This document shows, piece after piece, positions 1 through 8,995 of a stretch of 64,000 bases of DNA (positions are counted from its first letter, which is position 1; the number at the start of each line of letters is the position of its first letter). Position numbers and translations under genes: made by a program. The DNA is from Mycobacterium noviomagense (GTDB lineage: Bacteria; Actinomycetota; Actinomycetes; Mycobacteriales; Mycobacteriaceae): contig NZ_AP022583.1 of NCBI RefSeq assembly GCF_010731635.1, forward strand, positions 1,922,001-1,986,000, given 5' to 3'. Under the pieces are notes generated by a model, which was given only the letters and a program-made list of their open reading frames with translations, was not told the DNA's origin and ran no database searches.

Positions 1-1520
1 CCAACTTCGACGTTGCCCACGCATTCGCCGTCGACCACGAGGTCGGCACGTTCGAGGCCCTGGGCGGGTGTAGCCGCCGGTCCCTGCGCCGGGATCCAGC
101 GCAGACGAGCCCCGGTGGCGGGAAACTCATCGGGATCGGGCTCGGGCGGCTGCTCAGCGTGCAGCAGCGCGTCGGCGACCTCATATACCCGGTCGTCATC
201 CCAGCCGGGTGCATTTCCGCGTGCTTGCAGGACGGCCCGCGCATCACCGCGCAACGCCGCGCCGTCGATCAGGACCACCTTCACCCGATCCAACCGGCGC
301 AGCGCGCCGGGGTCGAGGATCATCTGCCCGGCGTTGGCCAGACCGCGGCCCAGGACGGCGGCGAACGCCTGCCGGCCCATATGCGCTGCCTTGGGCACCC
401 CGGCCAGGATCGTTCCGGCCGCGTCTTCGGCGCCGCCGCCTGCCAGCAACGCGCCCGCCGCGGCGACCAGCGAACCGTTGGCGGCCTGGTTGGCATACTC
501 TTCCACCGGTCCGGCCATCGATCCCTTTGCCGTGTCGATCGCCGAGTCGATGGCCCCGTCGACGACGACGTGCGAAGCCTCACCGGCTGCTGCGGCCACC
601 CAGTTGTGCCGGGGAGCGTGGGAATCGGGTCCAGCGGACGAGATGACGGGGACCACTGGTGCCTGCGGCCGCTTGGTCGAGGCCAGCTCGGGTTCTCGCT
701 GCCGCCACCTGTCCCGGTGAGCCGCCGCCTCGGCGATCTGCAGGCCGCGTTGCGCCAGGTCCAACAGTGGTGTGCCGACCGCCTGCGTGAGGCCGTTGGC
801 CGCTGCGCTGGAAGCGGCGAGCGCGAGATCGGTGCCCACTCGACCCAGGCGCGATTCCAAAAATGACACGATGCGCGGTTGGTTGCTGATCAGAGCGGCC
901 GCGGCTCGGGTGGTTCGCGGGGCGGCTGGCAGTCGGACGACCCAACCGGTGACGGCGGCCCCGATCGCTACGACATCCATTGCCGCGGCGGTGACCGGCA
1001 CCAGTATCGCCAGCGGATTACCGGGATCGGCGAACGGCGCGATGCGCGGTGCCGATTGCAAGCCTGCCGACATCAAGTCGGCGGCGACGGACTCGACTGC
1101 GTCACGCACGGTGTCGACGATGCGATCGGCGTCGGTGTCGTCCTCGAGTTCGAGCACCAGCCGGCCCAACGCGCCCTCGACATGAGCAGTCGTCACGCCG
1201 GGGATCTTGCGGACCGCCTCCTCTACTGCCGGCGCATGCTCGTGCCAGCGGGGAAACGGCAGCAGCGGATCCAGGTCCAGGTGCACCCGGCGTCCGCTCT
1301 GCCAACGCACCGGCGGCGCAGCTGCCTCAGCGGAGCCGTTGGAAGAATTGCCCATCCCCAGCACGCGGGCGGTCGATTGGCTGACCGATTGCACGACTGG
1401 AGTGGCCAGCATCTGCATCGCCGCGGCAGCCCCCGCCGCGCCTTGCACCCCGGTTCGCACCGCCTGCGCCGCTCCACCGGTTACGCCGCCGAGAACGTTG
1501 GCTACACCCGGAACCCTCAT
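1..1520 (-). CDS. ctpI: CtpI-type P-type cation ATPase, N-terminal part (runs off the left edge)
   Basis: Reading the minus strand from an ATG at 1520, an open frame of about 506 codons runs without a stop to the window edge. The N-terminus MRVPGVANVLGG is followed by Ala/Gly-rich segments. A ferredoxin-like metal-binding module lies near residues 75-125 (EEAVRKIPGVTTAHVEG, then a strand GRLVLELEDD). Hydrophobic stretches follow, then a long linker. This matches the long N-terminal extension of the mycobacterial CtpI family (about 1,600 residues). The catalytic DKTGT and TGES motifs would lie beyond the edge, so pump activity is inferred from family resemblance only. The position next to an Rv0111-like acyltransferase fits Rv0107c. 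The transported ion is not known from the sequence. Confidence 0.75.
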   Translation of the reverse strand, partial: MRVPGVANVLGGVTGGAAQAVRTGVQGAAGAAAAMQMLATPVVQSVSQSTARVLGMGNSSNGSAEAAAPPVRWQSGRRVHLDLDPLLPFPRWHEHAPAVEEAVRKIPGVTTAHVEGALGRLVLELEDDTDADRIVDTVRDAVESVAADLMSAGLQSAPRIAPFADPGNPLAILVPVTAAAMDVVAIGAAVTGWVVRLPAAPRTTRAAAALISNQPRIVSFLESRLGRVGTDLALAASSAAANGLTQAVGTPLLDLAQRGLQIAEAAAHRDRWRQREPELASTKRPQAPVVPVISSAGPDSHAPRHNWVAAAAGEASHVVVDGAIDSAIDTAKGSMAGPVEEYANQAANGSLVAAAGALLAGGGAEDAAGTILAGVPKAAHMGRQAFAAVLGRGLANAGQMILDPGALRRLDRVKVVLIDGAALRGDARAVLQARGNAPGWDDDRVYEVADALLHAEQPPEPDPDEFPATGARLRWIPAQGPAATPAQGLERADLVVDGECVGNVEV

Positions 1521-1740
1521 TGCGTCATCCTTCAGCCTTCGGCTACGTCTGCCGTGCCCAACCTACGGCTACTAGCTAACACTGCCCATAAAACACCCTG
1601 GTAAACGGCACCACTGTGCAGGCACTACGTGAGTGTCGGCGCTCGGCGGGACACCGGTGTCGGATTTACGCCGCCGCGTTCGTCGTCTAGGTGACGGCGG
1701 CTCGAGAGGAAAGCCGTCCTGACGAGAAAGGAGCGCAGAC

Positions 1741-1986
1741 ATGACCACCCACACAGTCGCAACTCGAGAAGAGCACCTTCAGGCTCGTCTGGCTGCTTGA
1801 GGCGGAAAAGGAACTTACCCGCCGCAGCGACGAGCTAGCCGTGCGACGGCGCGACCTTCCCTGGGTGCGAATCGAGAAGACCTACCGCTTCGACACCAAC
1901 GAAGGAGAGAAAACCCTCGCCGAACTCTTCGACGGGCGCTCGCAGCCGCTGGTCTACCACTTCATGTTCGGACCGGACTGGACTGA
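1741..1986 (+). pseudogene. DUF899 (thioredoxin-like) gene remnant, frameshifted and 3'-truncated
   Basis: An ATG at 1741 preceded by an AGAAAGGAG ribosome site opens MTTHTVATREEHLQARLAA and hits TGA at 1798. Shifting frame by one base near 1793 restores a typical DUF899 continuation: LEAEKELTRRSDELA, then RRRDLPWVRIEKTYRF, then a segment ending LVYHFMFGPDW (about residues 20-80). Family members continue for over 150 residues past GPDW with a Cys-containing segment. Here the similarity stops at about 1986 and the DNA becomes the 3' flank of the opposite-strand NTF2-like gene. So the gene has one indel and has lost about two thirds of its length. The intact start and ribosome site suggest recent decay. 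The region 1521-1740 upstream holds no gene I can support. Confidence 0.8.
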
Positions 1987-2062
1987 GGCAGGCCGTCCTC
2001 GTTCCGTCCGTACGGCGCACGGCGCCATGACGAGTATCCGGCAGCGCCATGAGTGGCCGGCG

Positions 2063-2452
2063 TCAGCCCGCGCGACCGCCCTCCACACGTGGCTCCCCGC
2101 CGGGCCGCTTGATGAAAACACTGACGTACGAGATCAGGCCATCGCCGTCTTGCTCGAACACGAGGCATTCGGGGTACTCGGTGGGGACACCGTCGATCTC
2201 GAACGTCTCGGTCAGTTCTACATATGAAAGACGTTCGGACACAGCGGAAATCCGCTGCACCTGCAATTGGTAGCCCTGCAGATGGGAGAAAACGCCGCGC
2301 AGGAAGGCGATATAGGGTTCCTTTCCTTCGACGGCGTCGCAGAACGGGCCGTCGCGAACCAAGCCCTCGTCGGCGGTGGTGGCGGCCAGTCCATCCCAAT
2401 CCTGAGAGCCCAGGCACGCCAAGTAGCGTTCTACCACTCCGCTGCCGGTCAT
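2063..2452 (-). CDS. NTF2/SnoaL-like protein
   Basis: 129 residues, ATG at 2452 with a GGAGG-like site (CCTTTCAGGAGG on the opposite reading) nearby. The sequence begins MTGSGVVERYLACLGSQDWDGLAA and continues through a FCDAVEGKEPYIAFLRGVF segment to a beta strand VSVFIKR. This is the cone-shaped alpha+beta fold of the SnoaL/NTF2 superfamily, whose members are small hydrolases, isomerases or binding proteins. Length is normal for the family. No catalytic residues can be assigned with confidence. It lies between a DUF899 remnant and a methyltransferase, on the same strand as the latter, with no clear operon partner. The substrate is unknown. Confidence 0.75.
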   Translation of the reverse strand: MTGSGVVERYLACLGSQDWDGLAATTADEGLVRDGPFCDAVEGKEPYIAFLRGVFSHLQGYQLQVQRISAVSERLSYVELTETFEIDGVPTEYPECLVFEQDGDGLISYVSVFIKRPGGEPRVEGGRAG

Positions 2453-2621
2453 GTCGCCCTACCTTTCAGGAGGATGCCGGCAAGATGCTATCCGCACAGA
2501 ACGGATGTCGTATGCGAAATCGCTTTGCAATTCCGGTGTAAGGAACCGGTAGATACTGGCGGGGGGCCGCGTAATCTCTCGGTGGGTGGCGTCAGGATAT
2601 CTGCTGATGAAGTTGTAGCCG

Positions 2622-3257
2622 CTAGCTTTTCACCCCGACGGTGATCAGGTCGGAGAGGATCTTCGTCCAAATGGGCCGCCGGACACGGTGTTGCTCAGTG
2701 ACTGTGAAGCCGGCGCCCTCGAACAGTGCGTGCATCTCGGCGGGCGACGGATGGTGCGCAGGTTTCCACCGGATGGCCGACGGGGCCTGCAGACGGGGTT
2801 GACGCGCGCTGAGCGCCGCGACCGCGACCAGCCCAGCGGGGGCGAGCACACGGTGAAACTCGCGTAACGCCGCCGGCTGGTCGAAGAAGTGGAACGCCGA
2901 CGTCGTCACGACGGCGTCGAGGGCGCCGTCGTCGAACGGCAGGTGCTCAGCCGGTCCCTTCAACCACTGCACCCGGTCAGTTCGCGCTCGGGCCTGGGCG
3001 AGCATCCCATCGGACATGTCGACCCCGTACAACTCCTCCGGCCCCAGCTCACGCTGGATCCGGTGAGTCAAAACGCCAGTCCCGCAGGCGACGTCAGCAA
3101 TACGCGTACATCCGTGGGTACGCAGCTGCTCGATCACCTCATCGTGCGGCGGGCGATACACCCACTCCTGGAGAATTGGAAGGTTGTACGCGGGGGCGGC
3201 AAAACTCCAGAACCGGGTGACCGTCTCGTTGAAGCCGCGGCGTCGAGGTGTTTCCAC
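2622..3257 (-). CDS. Class I SAM-dependent methyltransferase
   Basis: 211 residues from a GTG at 3257. The open frame extends further upstream, but the recognisable domain begins with RRRGFNETVTRFWSFAAPAYN. Motif I is VACGTGVLT (about residues 54-62), the acidic ribose-binding residue lies in YGVDMSDGML, motif II is DDGALDAVVTTSAFHFF, and a LAPAGLVAVAAL strand follows. This is the Methyltransf_11/ubiE-like fold. The substrate cannot be told from the sequence; in mycobacteria such enzymes often act on lipids or quinone-like compounds. The gene is isolated, flanked by decayed fragments on its 5' side. A longer N-terminus is possible but would be low-complexity and unlike the family. Confidence 0.8.
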   Translation of the reverse strand: METPRRRGFNETVTRFWSFAAPAYNLPILQEWVYRPPHDEVIEQLRTHGCTRIADVACGTGVLTHRIQRELGPEELYGVDMSDGMLAQARARTDRVQWLKGPAEHLPFDDGALDAVVTTSAFHFFDQPAALREFHRVLAPAGLVAVAALSARQPRLQAPSAIRWKPAHHPSPAEMHALFEGAGFTVTEQHRVRRPIWTKILSDLITVGVKS

Positions 3258-3374
3258 AGATCGCCAGCCTAACCATCCGCCGAACGGCGGCGTGGCATGT
3301 GGGCAGGCGTCCTGTCGCTGGGGAACACGCTGACCACGTGGGGCGCCCTCTTCACGACACGTATGGTGATGCGC

Positions 3375-3536
3375 ATGCGTGCGGTGGTGTTGCGCGACGG
3401 ACAGCTCCACGTTGGGGAGACCGCGGACCCTGTACCCGGTCAGGGAGAGACGGTGCTGCGAACGCTGAGCACCGCGATCTGCGCCTCGGACGTGCATGTC
3501 ACGGGGCACCCCCACCCGAACGGAGACATTTCGTGA
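3375..3536 (+). pseudogene. Zinc-type alcohol dehydrogenase, N-terminal fragment only
   Basis: An ATG at 3375 (an in-frame ATG also at 3363) opens MRAVVLRDGQLHVGETADPVPG followed by VLRTLSTAICASDVHVTGH. That is the first beta-hairpin and the first zinc/active-site Cys region (CASDVH, compare CGSDLH) of the GroES-like domain of medium-chain alcohol dehydrogenases. Similarity stops after about 45 residues and the frame ends at TGA 3534. Full proteins are about 340-390 residues, so nearly 90% is missing. The next decayed piece starts at the same point (GTG 3533), so this looks like a deletion scar joining unrelated gene ends. Confidence 0.7.
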
Positions 3537-3980
3537 CCGACCGAGACGATCGCCAGGACATCGCCGATGTTCTGCTGCGCTACGCCACCGGGACAGATCG
3601 GCGCGGACTGGGACTTGTTTCGCACCGTGTTCAGCGATGACTGCCAACTCGACTACGGCGAAATCGGGCGCGGGGTCGACGCAGTCACCGACAAGGGCGT
3701 CGACGTGCTGGGTCTGATCCTCGGCAAGACCGACACACCGGCACTGCGTCGACTCGAACACAGCCGGGGACAGATCAGTCCCGAAGACGAGACGCCGCCG
3801 GATGCCGCCAGCGTCGACGAGGTCATCAGCGAGGCGTTCGACAACCTGACCAACGGGCCAACCTGGATCGTCGGCGAAAACATGCGCGCTGCAGCGCAAA
3901 TGCTGGGCTCGATGACCCGCAACCAGGCTGTCCAGCTCTTAGCCCGAGCCAGTGCCGCCGCCATGGGCGGCAACAAGTGA
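3533..3980 (+). pseudogene. Chimeric remnant: frameshifted NTF2-like N-terminus joined to an SDR C-terminus
   Basis: From GTG 3533 the frame reads VTDRDDRQDIADVLLRYATG, the typical start of a mycobacterial NTF2/SnoaL protein. Near 3600 the family continuation switches to another frame: DWDLFRTVFSDDCQLDYGEIGR. After about 3690 that same frame no longer looks like NTF2. It ends with AFDNLTNGPTWIVGENMRAA, then QMLGSMTRNQAVQLL and ASAAAMGGNK, which I recognise as the C-terminal tail of mycobacterial short-chain dehydrogenases. The stop is at 3980. The stretch from 3567 is open and could be translated, but its composition of two half-domains argues against function. It overlaps the next gene's GTG start by four bases. 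Confidence 0.65.
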
Positions 3981-4501
3981 AAGTGCCCGCGATGGATGAC
4001 CCCACCGCTCTGCTGGAGATCCAGGCGATCAAACAGCTCAAGGCCCGGTACTGCCGATACCTGGACACCAAAGACTGGGAGGCATGGCGCGACGTTTTCA
4101 CCGACGACTTCGTCAGCGATACCGCCGAGGCGGGCGGCAAGGTCATCATCGGCGCCGACGAGTTCGTCGCATTCATCCGTACGACACTGGGCAAGTCCTC
4201 TCAGCCCACCGTGCACCAGGTACACGCGCCGGAGATCGAGCTGACTTCGCCGACAACGGCCCGAGGTGTGTGGGCGTTAGAGGACGTGGTGCGGCTGGCG
4301 CCCGGGCTGAACCTCAACGGTTACGGCCACTACCACGAGACTTACGTCAAGATCGACGGACAGTGGCGCATCAAGACCTCCAAGCTGACCAGGCTTCGCG
4401 AGGATATCTTCAACCCCCTTTTCTCGCTGCGCATTTCGCCTCGGCTACGAAGAGCCGTAGCGAGGCTCGCGCGTCACGGGCTGGGGTTCAGCACCAGCTA
4501 A
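3977..4501 (+). CDS. NTF2/SnoaL-like protein
   Basis: 174 residues from GTG 3977; an ATG at 3992 (MDDPTALLEIQAIKQLKARYC) is an equally plausible start. The N-terminal helix pair IQAIKQLKARYCRYLDTKDWEA is followed by FTDDFVSDTAEAGG, then VHQVHAPEIE with paired histidines and a strand GYGHYHETYVKI ending in WRIKTSKLTRLRED. This is the pattern of the large actinobacterial SnoaL-like 'nuclear transport factor 2' group, often clustered with steroid or polycyclic catabolism genes. It is followed after 40 bases by an acyl-CoA ligase on the same strand. That neighbour supports a catabolic setting, but the reaction is unknown. Confidence 0.8.
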   Translation: MKVPAMDDPTALLEIQAIKQLKARYCRYLDTKDWEAWRDVFTDDFVSDTAEAGGKVIIGADEFVAFIRTTLGKSSQPTVHQVHAPEIELTSPTTARGVWALEDVVRLAPGLNLNGYGHYHETYVKIDGQWRIKTSKLTRLREDIFNPLFSLRISPRLRRAVARLARHGLGFSTS

Positions 4502-4541
4502 TCCGCTGACGGATCTGCGTTGGCGCGCGATGCTACATGTT

Positions 4542-6200
4542 ATGGCGACCAACACCGATCGCTATCGCGCCGCGCGGGACGAGGTCCTTGCGGGCAGGTT
4601 CGGGTGGCCGCGCATTACCGGTGTCTTCAACTGGGCGACCGACTGGTTCGACGTCATCGGGCGAGGCAACGACCAGACTGCTCTATGGGTCGTCGACGAC
4701 GACGGCACCGAACAGAAAGTGAGCTTCGCCGAGATGGTCGAGCGGTCCGACCGCGTTGCAGCGTGGTTGCAGCACCTCGGCGTCGGCAAAGGTGATCGGG
4801 TCATCGTGATGCTGGGCAACCAGGTCGAGTTGTGGGAAACGATGCTGGCCGTCGCCAAACTCGGCGCCGTCATCATGCCGACCACCGCGGCGCTCGGTCC
4901 GGCCGACATTGCCGACCGCCTTCGTCGCGGCGGCGCAAGCTTCGTCGTCGCCAATGCGTCTGACACCGCCAAGTTCGACGGGATCGACGGTGACTACCGG
5001 CGCATTGCGGTCGGCGCACCGGTCGACGAGTGGCACCGCTACGCCGACGCCGCAGGCGCCGCCCCGACCGGTCCGTTCACGGCTCAAACCGCTGTTGACG
5101 ATCCGATGCTGATTTATTTCACCTCGGGGACCACCAGCACGCCCAAGCTGGTGCAGCATTCCCAGATCAGCTATCCGGTAGGGCATTTGTCGACGATGGC
5201 CTGGATCGGCGTGCGGGCCGGCGACGTGCACTTGGCGATCAGCTCGCCGGGTTGGGCCAAACACGCCTGGAGTTGCTTCTTCGCGCCGTGGGCCGCAGAG
5301 GCGACGATCTTCGTCTACAACTACCGCCGCTTCGACGCGGCGGCATTGCTGGACCGAATTCGTGGCGCCGGGGTGACGACGTTCTGTGCGCCGCCGACGG
5401 TGTGGCGCATGCTCATTCAGTCCGATCTCGGTGACCGACCGGAACGGCTGCGCGAAATCGTGGCCGCCGGTGAACCTCTCAACGCGAACGTCATCGCCGA
5501 GGTCGAGCGAGCGTGGGGCCTAACCATCCGCGACGGCTACGGCCAGACCGAGACCACGCTGCTGATCGGCAACCTTCCCGGCCGGCCGGTCAAACCGGGA
5601 TCGATGGGCCGGCCGTTGCCGGGTGTGCCCATTGTGCTGGTTGACCCGGTCAGCGGCGAACCCGCCGACGAGGGCGAGATCTGTCTCGACTTGACCGCCG
5701 ACCCGGTCAACGTGATGACCGGCTATCTCGGCGACCCGCACAACCAGGCGACCGCAGGCCGCTACTACCACACCGGCGACGTCGCTCGCCGCGACGCCGA
5801 AGGCGACATCACCTACGTCGGCCGCACCGATGACGTGTTCAAGTCGTCGGACTACAAGGTGTCGCCGTTCGAACTGGAAAGCGTGCTCATCGAGCATCCG
5901 GCCGTCGTCGAGGCCGCTGTGGTGCCGCAGCCCGACGACACCCGGTTATCGGTCCCCAAGGCCTACATTTCGCTGTCCGCCGACTGGCGACCCGACGCCG
6001 ACACCGCCCGGTCGATCATGCAGCACGTGCGCGACCGCGTCCCGCCGTATTTGAGGGTGCGGCGCGTCGAGTTCTTCGAACTGCCCAAGACGATCTCGGG
6101 CAAGATCCGCCGGGTCGAGCTACGGTGCCGCGAAGAGACCGCACACCGCGCCAGGACACCGATCGCGACGGAGTACCGGTACGAGGATCTGGTGGGCTGA
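4542..6200 (+). CDS. AMP-forming acyl-CoA synthetase
   Basis: 552 residues from ATG 4542 (MATNTDRYRAARD, the usual opening of this mycobacterial group); ATG 4530 is an alternative. It activates a carboxylic acid to an adenylate and then to the CoA thioester. Visible ANL-superfamily motifs are the phosphate loop YFTSGTTSTPKL (about residue 192), the adenine-binding YGQTET (about 333), YYHTGDVARRD (about 408), the hinge VGRTDDVFKSS, and the C-terminal catalytic lysine region KTISGKIRRVEL (about 515). The layout resembles acetyl/medium-chain acyl-CoA synthetases. The next ligase begins four bases after this stop, so the two are probably co-transcribed. The acid substrate is not predictable. Confidence 0.88.
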   Translation: MATNTDRYRAARDEVLAGRFGWPRITGVFNWATDWFDVIGRGNDQTALWVVDDDGTEQKVSFAEMVERSDRVAAWLQHLGVGKGDRVIVMLGNQVELWETMLAVAKLGAVIMPTTAALGPADIADRLRRGGASFVVANASDTAKFDGIDGDYRRIAVGAPVDEWHRYADAAGAAPTGPFTAQTAVDDPMLIYFTSGTTSTPKLVQHSQISYPVGHLSTMAWIGVRAGDVHLAISSPGWAKHAWSCFFAPWAAEATIFVYNYRRFDAAALLDRIRGAGVTTFCAPPTVWRMLIQSDLGDRPERLREIVAAGEPLNANVIAEVERAWGLTIRDGYGQTETTLLIGNLPGRPVKPGSMGRPLPGVPIVLVDPVSGEPADEGEICLDLTADPVNVMTGYLGDPHNQATAGRYYHTGDVARRDAEGDITYVGRTDDVFKSSDYKVSPFELESVLIEHPAVVEAAVVPQPDDTRLSVPKAYISLSADWRPDADTARSIMQHVRDRVPPYLRVRRVEFFELPKTISGKIRRVELRCREETAHRARTPIATEYRYEDLVG

Positions 6201-6203
6201 GCA

Positions 6204-7841
6204 ATGAAGGCCTACGACGCCGGTCCGACGGATACTCCTCTTCTCGAGGAGACGATCGGGGCGAACTTCGAGCGCATGGTCGCTACCCATCCCGACGCCG
6301 AGGCGCTCGTCGATGTTGCCGGGCACCGTCGCTGGTCCTATGCCGAGCTCAACCACGAAGTCGATGTCGTGGCAAGGGGTTTGATGTCTCTGGGCGTGGC
6401 CCGCGGCGAGCGTGTCGGCATCTGGGCACCGAACTGCCCGGAGTGGACTGTCGTGCAGTACGCCACCGCGAAGATCGGTGCGATCCTCGTCACCGTCAAC
6501 CCCGCCTACCGCATCCACGAACTCGCCTATGTGCTGAAGCAGTCAGGTACGCGCACGCTGATCGCCGCGACGAAGTTCAAAACCTCCGACTACCGAAGCA
6601 TGATCGCCGCCGTCCGTCCCGACTGCCCCGACCTCAAAGATGTTGTGTTTCTTGACGCTCGCGACTGGGACAACCTGAAACAGCACGCAGCGCCGGAGAA
6701 TGAGCTCACAACCCGATCGTCGGCGTCAGCCAACACCGACCCGATCAACATCCAATACACCTCGGGGACAACCGGATTCCCCAAGGGCGCGACGTTGTCG
6801 CATCGCAACATCCTCAACAACGGCTTCTTCGTCACCGAATTGCTGAACCTGGGCCCGGATGACCGGCTCTGCGTCCCCGTGCCGTTCTACCACTGCTTCG
6901 GCATGGTGATGGGCAATCTCGGCTGCACCACGCACGGGGCCACGATCGTCATTCCGGCGCCCGCGTTCGACGCTGGGGCGACACTGGCCGCGATCGAAGC
7001 CGAACGCTGCACCGGCGTCTACGGCGTCCCGACCATGTTCATCGCCATGCTCAACCATCCCGATGTTGCCCATACCGACCTGTCGTCGCTGCGCACCGGC
7101 ATCATGGCCGGATCGGTGTGCCCGGTCGAGGTGATGAAGCGCTGCCTCAGCGAGATGAACATGACGCCGGCCATCGCCTACGGCATGACCGAGACATCGC
7201 CGGTCTCCTGCCAAACACTCGTCGGCGACGATCTCGAGCGGCGAACCGCAACCGTCGGGCGCGCCCACCCCCATGTGGAAGTCAAAATCGTCGATCCGGA
7301 CAGCGGCGGCATCGTCGAGCGAGGAGAGCCCGGTGAGTTCTGCGCCCGCGGCTACTTGGTGATGCTGGGGTACTGGCGCGACGAGCACCTGACCCGCGAG
7401 GTGGTCGATGCCGACGGGTGGATGCATAGCGGCGATCTTGCGGTTATGCGCGACGACGGGTACTGCACCATCGTCGGACGCTTGAAGGACATGGTGATCC
7501 GCGGCGGCGAGAACATCTATCCGCGCGAGGTCGAGGAATTCCTCTACACCCATCCCGACATCGACGAAGTGCAGGTCATCGGCGTGCCCGACGAGACGTA
7601 CGGCGAAGAAGTCTGCGCCTGGATCAGGATGAAGCCGGGCCGGCCGGCCTTGGATGCCGACGCGGTGCGGGCTTTCGCCACCGACAAGCTCGCGCACTAC
7701 AAGATCCCGCGCTACGTCCACGTCGTCGACGAGTTCCCGATGACGGTCACCGGCAAGGTGCGCAAAGTGGAGATGCGTGAGCACAGCATCCGCCTCTTCG
7801 GGCTCAAAGCGCCTCCCTCAGCGCCGAAAGACGAGCGGTGA
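6204..7841 (+). CDS. Long/medium-chain fatty-acid CoA ligase, FadD35-like
   Basis: 545 residues from ATG 6204. The opening PTDTPLLEETIGANFERMVA resembles mycobacterial FadD35. ANL motifs are the P-loop YTSGTTGFPKGA (about residue 184), PFYHCFGMVMGN, YGMTETSPVS (about 326), MHSGDLAVMRDDGY, the hinge GRLKDMVIRGGENIYPRE and the lysine region TVTGKVRKVEM (about 517). The length is normal. It follows the preceding ligase by three bases, giving a two-ligase operon. It probably feeds beta-oxidation with an acyl-CoA. I place it in the FadD35 neighbourhood by resemblance only, so no gene symbol is given. Confidence 0.88.
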   Translation: MKAYDAGPTDTPLLEETIGANFERMVATHPDAEALVDVAGHRRWSYAELNHEVDVVARGLMSLGVARGERVGIWAPNCPEWTVVQYATAKIGAILVTVNPAYRIHELAYVLKQSGTRTLIAATKFKTSDYRSMIAAVRPDCPDLKDVVFLDARDWDNLKQHAAPENELTTRSSASANTDPINIQYTSGTTGFPKGATLSHRNILNNGFFVTELLNLGPDDRLCVPVPFYHCFGMVMGNLGCTTHGATIVIPAPAFDAGATLAAIEAERCTGVYGVPTMFIAMLNHPDVAHTDLSSLRTGIMAGSVCPVEVMKRCLSEMNMTPAIAYGMTETSPVSCQTLVGDDLERRTATVGRAHPHVEVKIVDPDSGGIVERGEPGEFCARGYLVMLGYWRDEHLTREVVDADGWMHSGDLAVMRDDGYCTIVGRLKDMVIRGGENIYPREVEEFLYTHPDIDEVQVIGVPDETYGEEVCAWIRMKPGRPALDADAVRAFATDKLAHYKIPRYVHVVDEFPMTVTGKVRKVEMREHSIRLFGLKAPPSAPKDER

Positions 7842-7955
7842 CACCGCGCTGCAATCCTGCCTTCAGGCCGGCGAATCTCTGCCGATCCGGACCCCAAACG
7901 GATACCGTCCATTCATGGCAAGACGCCAACGCTCGCCGGTGAAGAGGAGACAGCC

Positions 7956-8183
7956 ATGCTGCATGATCTGATACTGGCCGCTCAGCAGAACCCGCAAGCC
8001 GCTGGGTTCATTCTGCGCGGCATCAAGGCGATATTCGTCGGCATCGGCAGCATCATCGCCGCGATCATCTGCGCGGTTATCGCCGGGATGAAGGGGCGCA
8101 ATCCGCTTGGTTGGGGCATCCTCGGGCTGTTTTTCAGCATCATCACCCTGATCGTTGTGATCGTCATTCCAAGCAAGAGGTAG
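7956..8183 (+). CDS. Small two-helix membrane protein
   Basis: 75 residues from ATG 7956, preceded by GAAGAGGAGAC as ribosome site. Two hydrophobic segments, about residues 23-44 (KAIFVGIGSIIAAIICAVIA) and 53-72 (GWGILGLFFSIITLIVVIVI), are joined by a short basic loop MKGRNPLG. The tail is PSKR. This predicts a hairpin in the cytoplasmic membrane with both ends likely on the same side. I do not recognise a named family; similar small proteins are common in actinobacteria. It stands alone between the ligase pair and an enoyl-CoA hydratase. The function is unknown. Confidence 0.7.
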   Translation: MLHDLILAAQQNPQAAGFILRGIKAIFVGIGSIIAAIICAVIAGMKGRNPLGWGILGLFFSIITLIVVIVIPSKR

Positions 8184-8231
8184 GTAGCGCGCGCCTATCG
8201 CGTCGAGACAGAGCCAGGGCTGTAAACTGCG

Positions 8232-8984
8232 ATGCCGCAAAGCCGATCCGCAATGGAGACAGAAGCCCGAGACGGCGTGACGGTCATCGGCTTCGACCAT
8301 CCGCCGGTGAATGCTCTTGACCTCGCGCTGCTCGACGACGTGGTCGCGACCATGCGCCGCGTCGACGGCCCAGTGGTCATCACTGGCAAAGGCAAGTGCT
8401 TTTCGGCCGGCGTCGACTTGCCGGCGCTCATCGGCGGCGGACCTGAGTACACCGATCGCTTCATCACCGCTCTCTCCGCGGCTTTCCTCGCCGTCTTCGA
8501 CCACCCGGCGCCGGTGGTCGCGGCGATCAACGGGCATGCCATTGCGGGCGGATGCGTCTTCGCCATGTGCGCCGACATCCGACTCATGTCCGCCGGGACG
8601 ATCGGCCTCACTGAGCTCGCAGTCGGGGTCCCGTTCCCAGTGGCCGCCCTCGAGATATGCCGCTCTGCGATGGGCACCTCGGTCACCCGGGCAGCGCTGC
8701 AAGCCAACACGATTGACGTGGATTCGGCGGCGGCTCGGGGCTGGGTCGATCTGGTGGTCCCCGCCGCCGAGCTCACAGCGGAGGCTGTTGCGATCGCGCG
8801 TCGACTCGGCGAGTATTCGCCGGCAGCGTACGCGGCTACCAAGGAACAGCTGCACCGGCCGGCTCACGAGGCGATCGCTGCCGGCGCCGAAGTGGATACG
8901 AAGACGCGGGCCGGCTGGCTGGCCGAAGACACTCGCGGCCGAATCACCGCGTTTGTCAAGGCGTTTGGGCGCGATCACCGCTAG
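8232..8984 (+). CDS. Enoyl-CoA hydratase/isomerase (crotonase family)
   Basis: 250 residues from ATG 8232 (ATG 8253, METEARDGV, is an alternative). The crotonase core is clear: a DHPPVNALDL start strand, FSAGVDLPALIGGG forming one oxyanion-hole amide (about residues 57-70), and VVAAINGHAIAGGCVFAMCADIRLM forming the second (about 95-120). IGLTELAVGVPFP carries a Glu in the position of one catalytic acid. Family members hydrate or isomerise enoyl-CoAs in beta-oxidation. It follows the acyl-CoA ligases in the same direction and precedes a small SRPBCC protein by 11 bases. The specific substrate is unknown. Confidence 0.85.
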   Translation: MPQSRSAMETEARDGVTVIGFDHPPVNALDLALLDDVVATMRRVDGPVVITGKGKCFSAGVDLPALIGGGPEYTDRFITALSAAFLAVFDHPAPVVAAINGHAIAGGCVFAMCADIRLMSAGTIGLTELAVGVPFPVAALEICRSAMGTSVTRAALQANTIDVDSAAARGWVDLVVPAAELTAEAVAIARRLGEYSPAAYAATKEQLHRPAHEAIAAGAEVDTKTRAGWLAEDTRGRITAFVKAFGRDHR

Positions 8985-8995
8985 GTCGATCTCTA

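Noticed and set aside
1841..2227. A 128-codon plus-strand frame starting with DUF899-like sequence
   Set aside because: Only the first 45 residues are DUF899; the rest is antisense to the NTF2-like gene. Treated as the remnant at 1741-1986.
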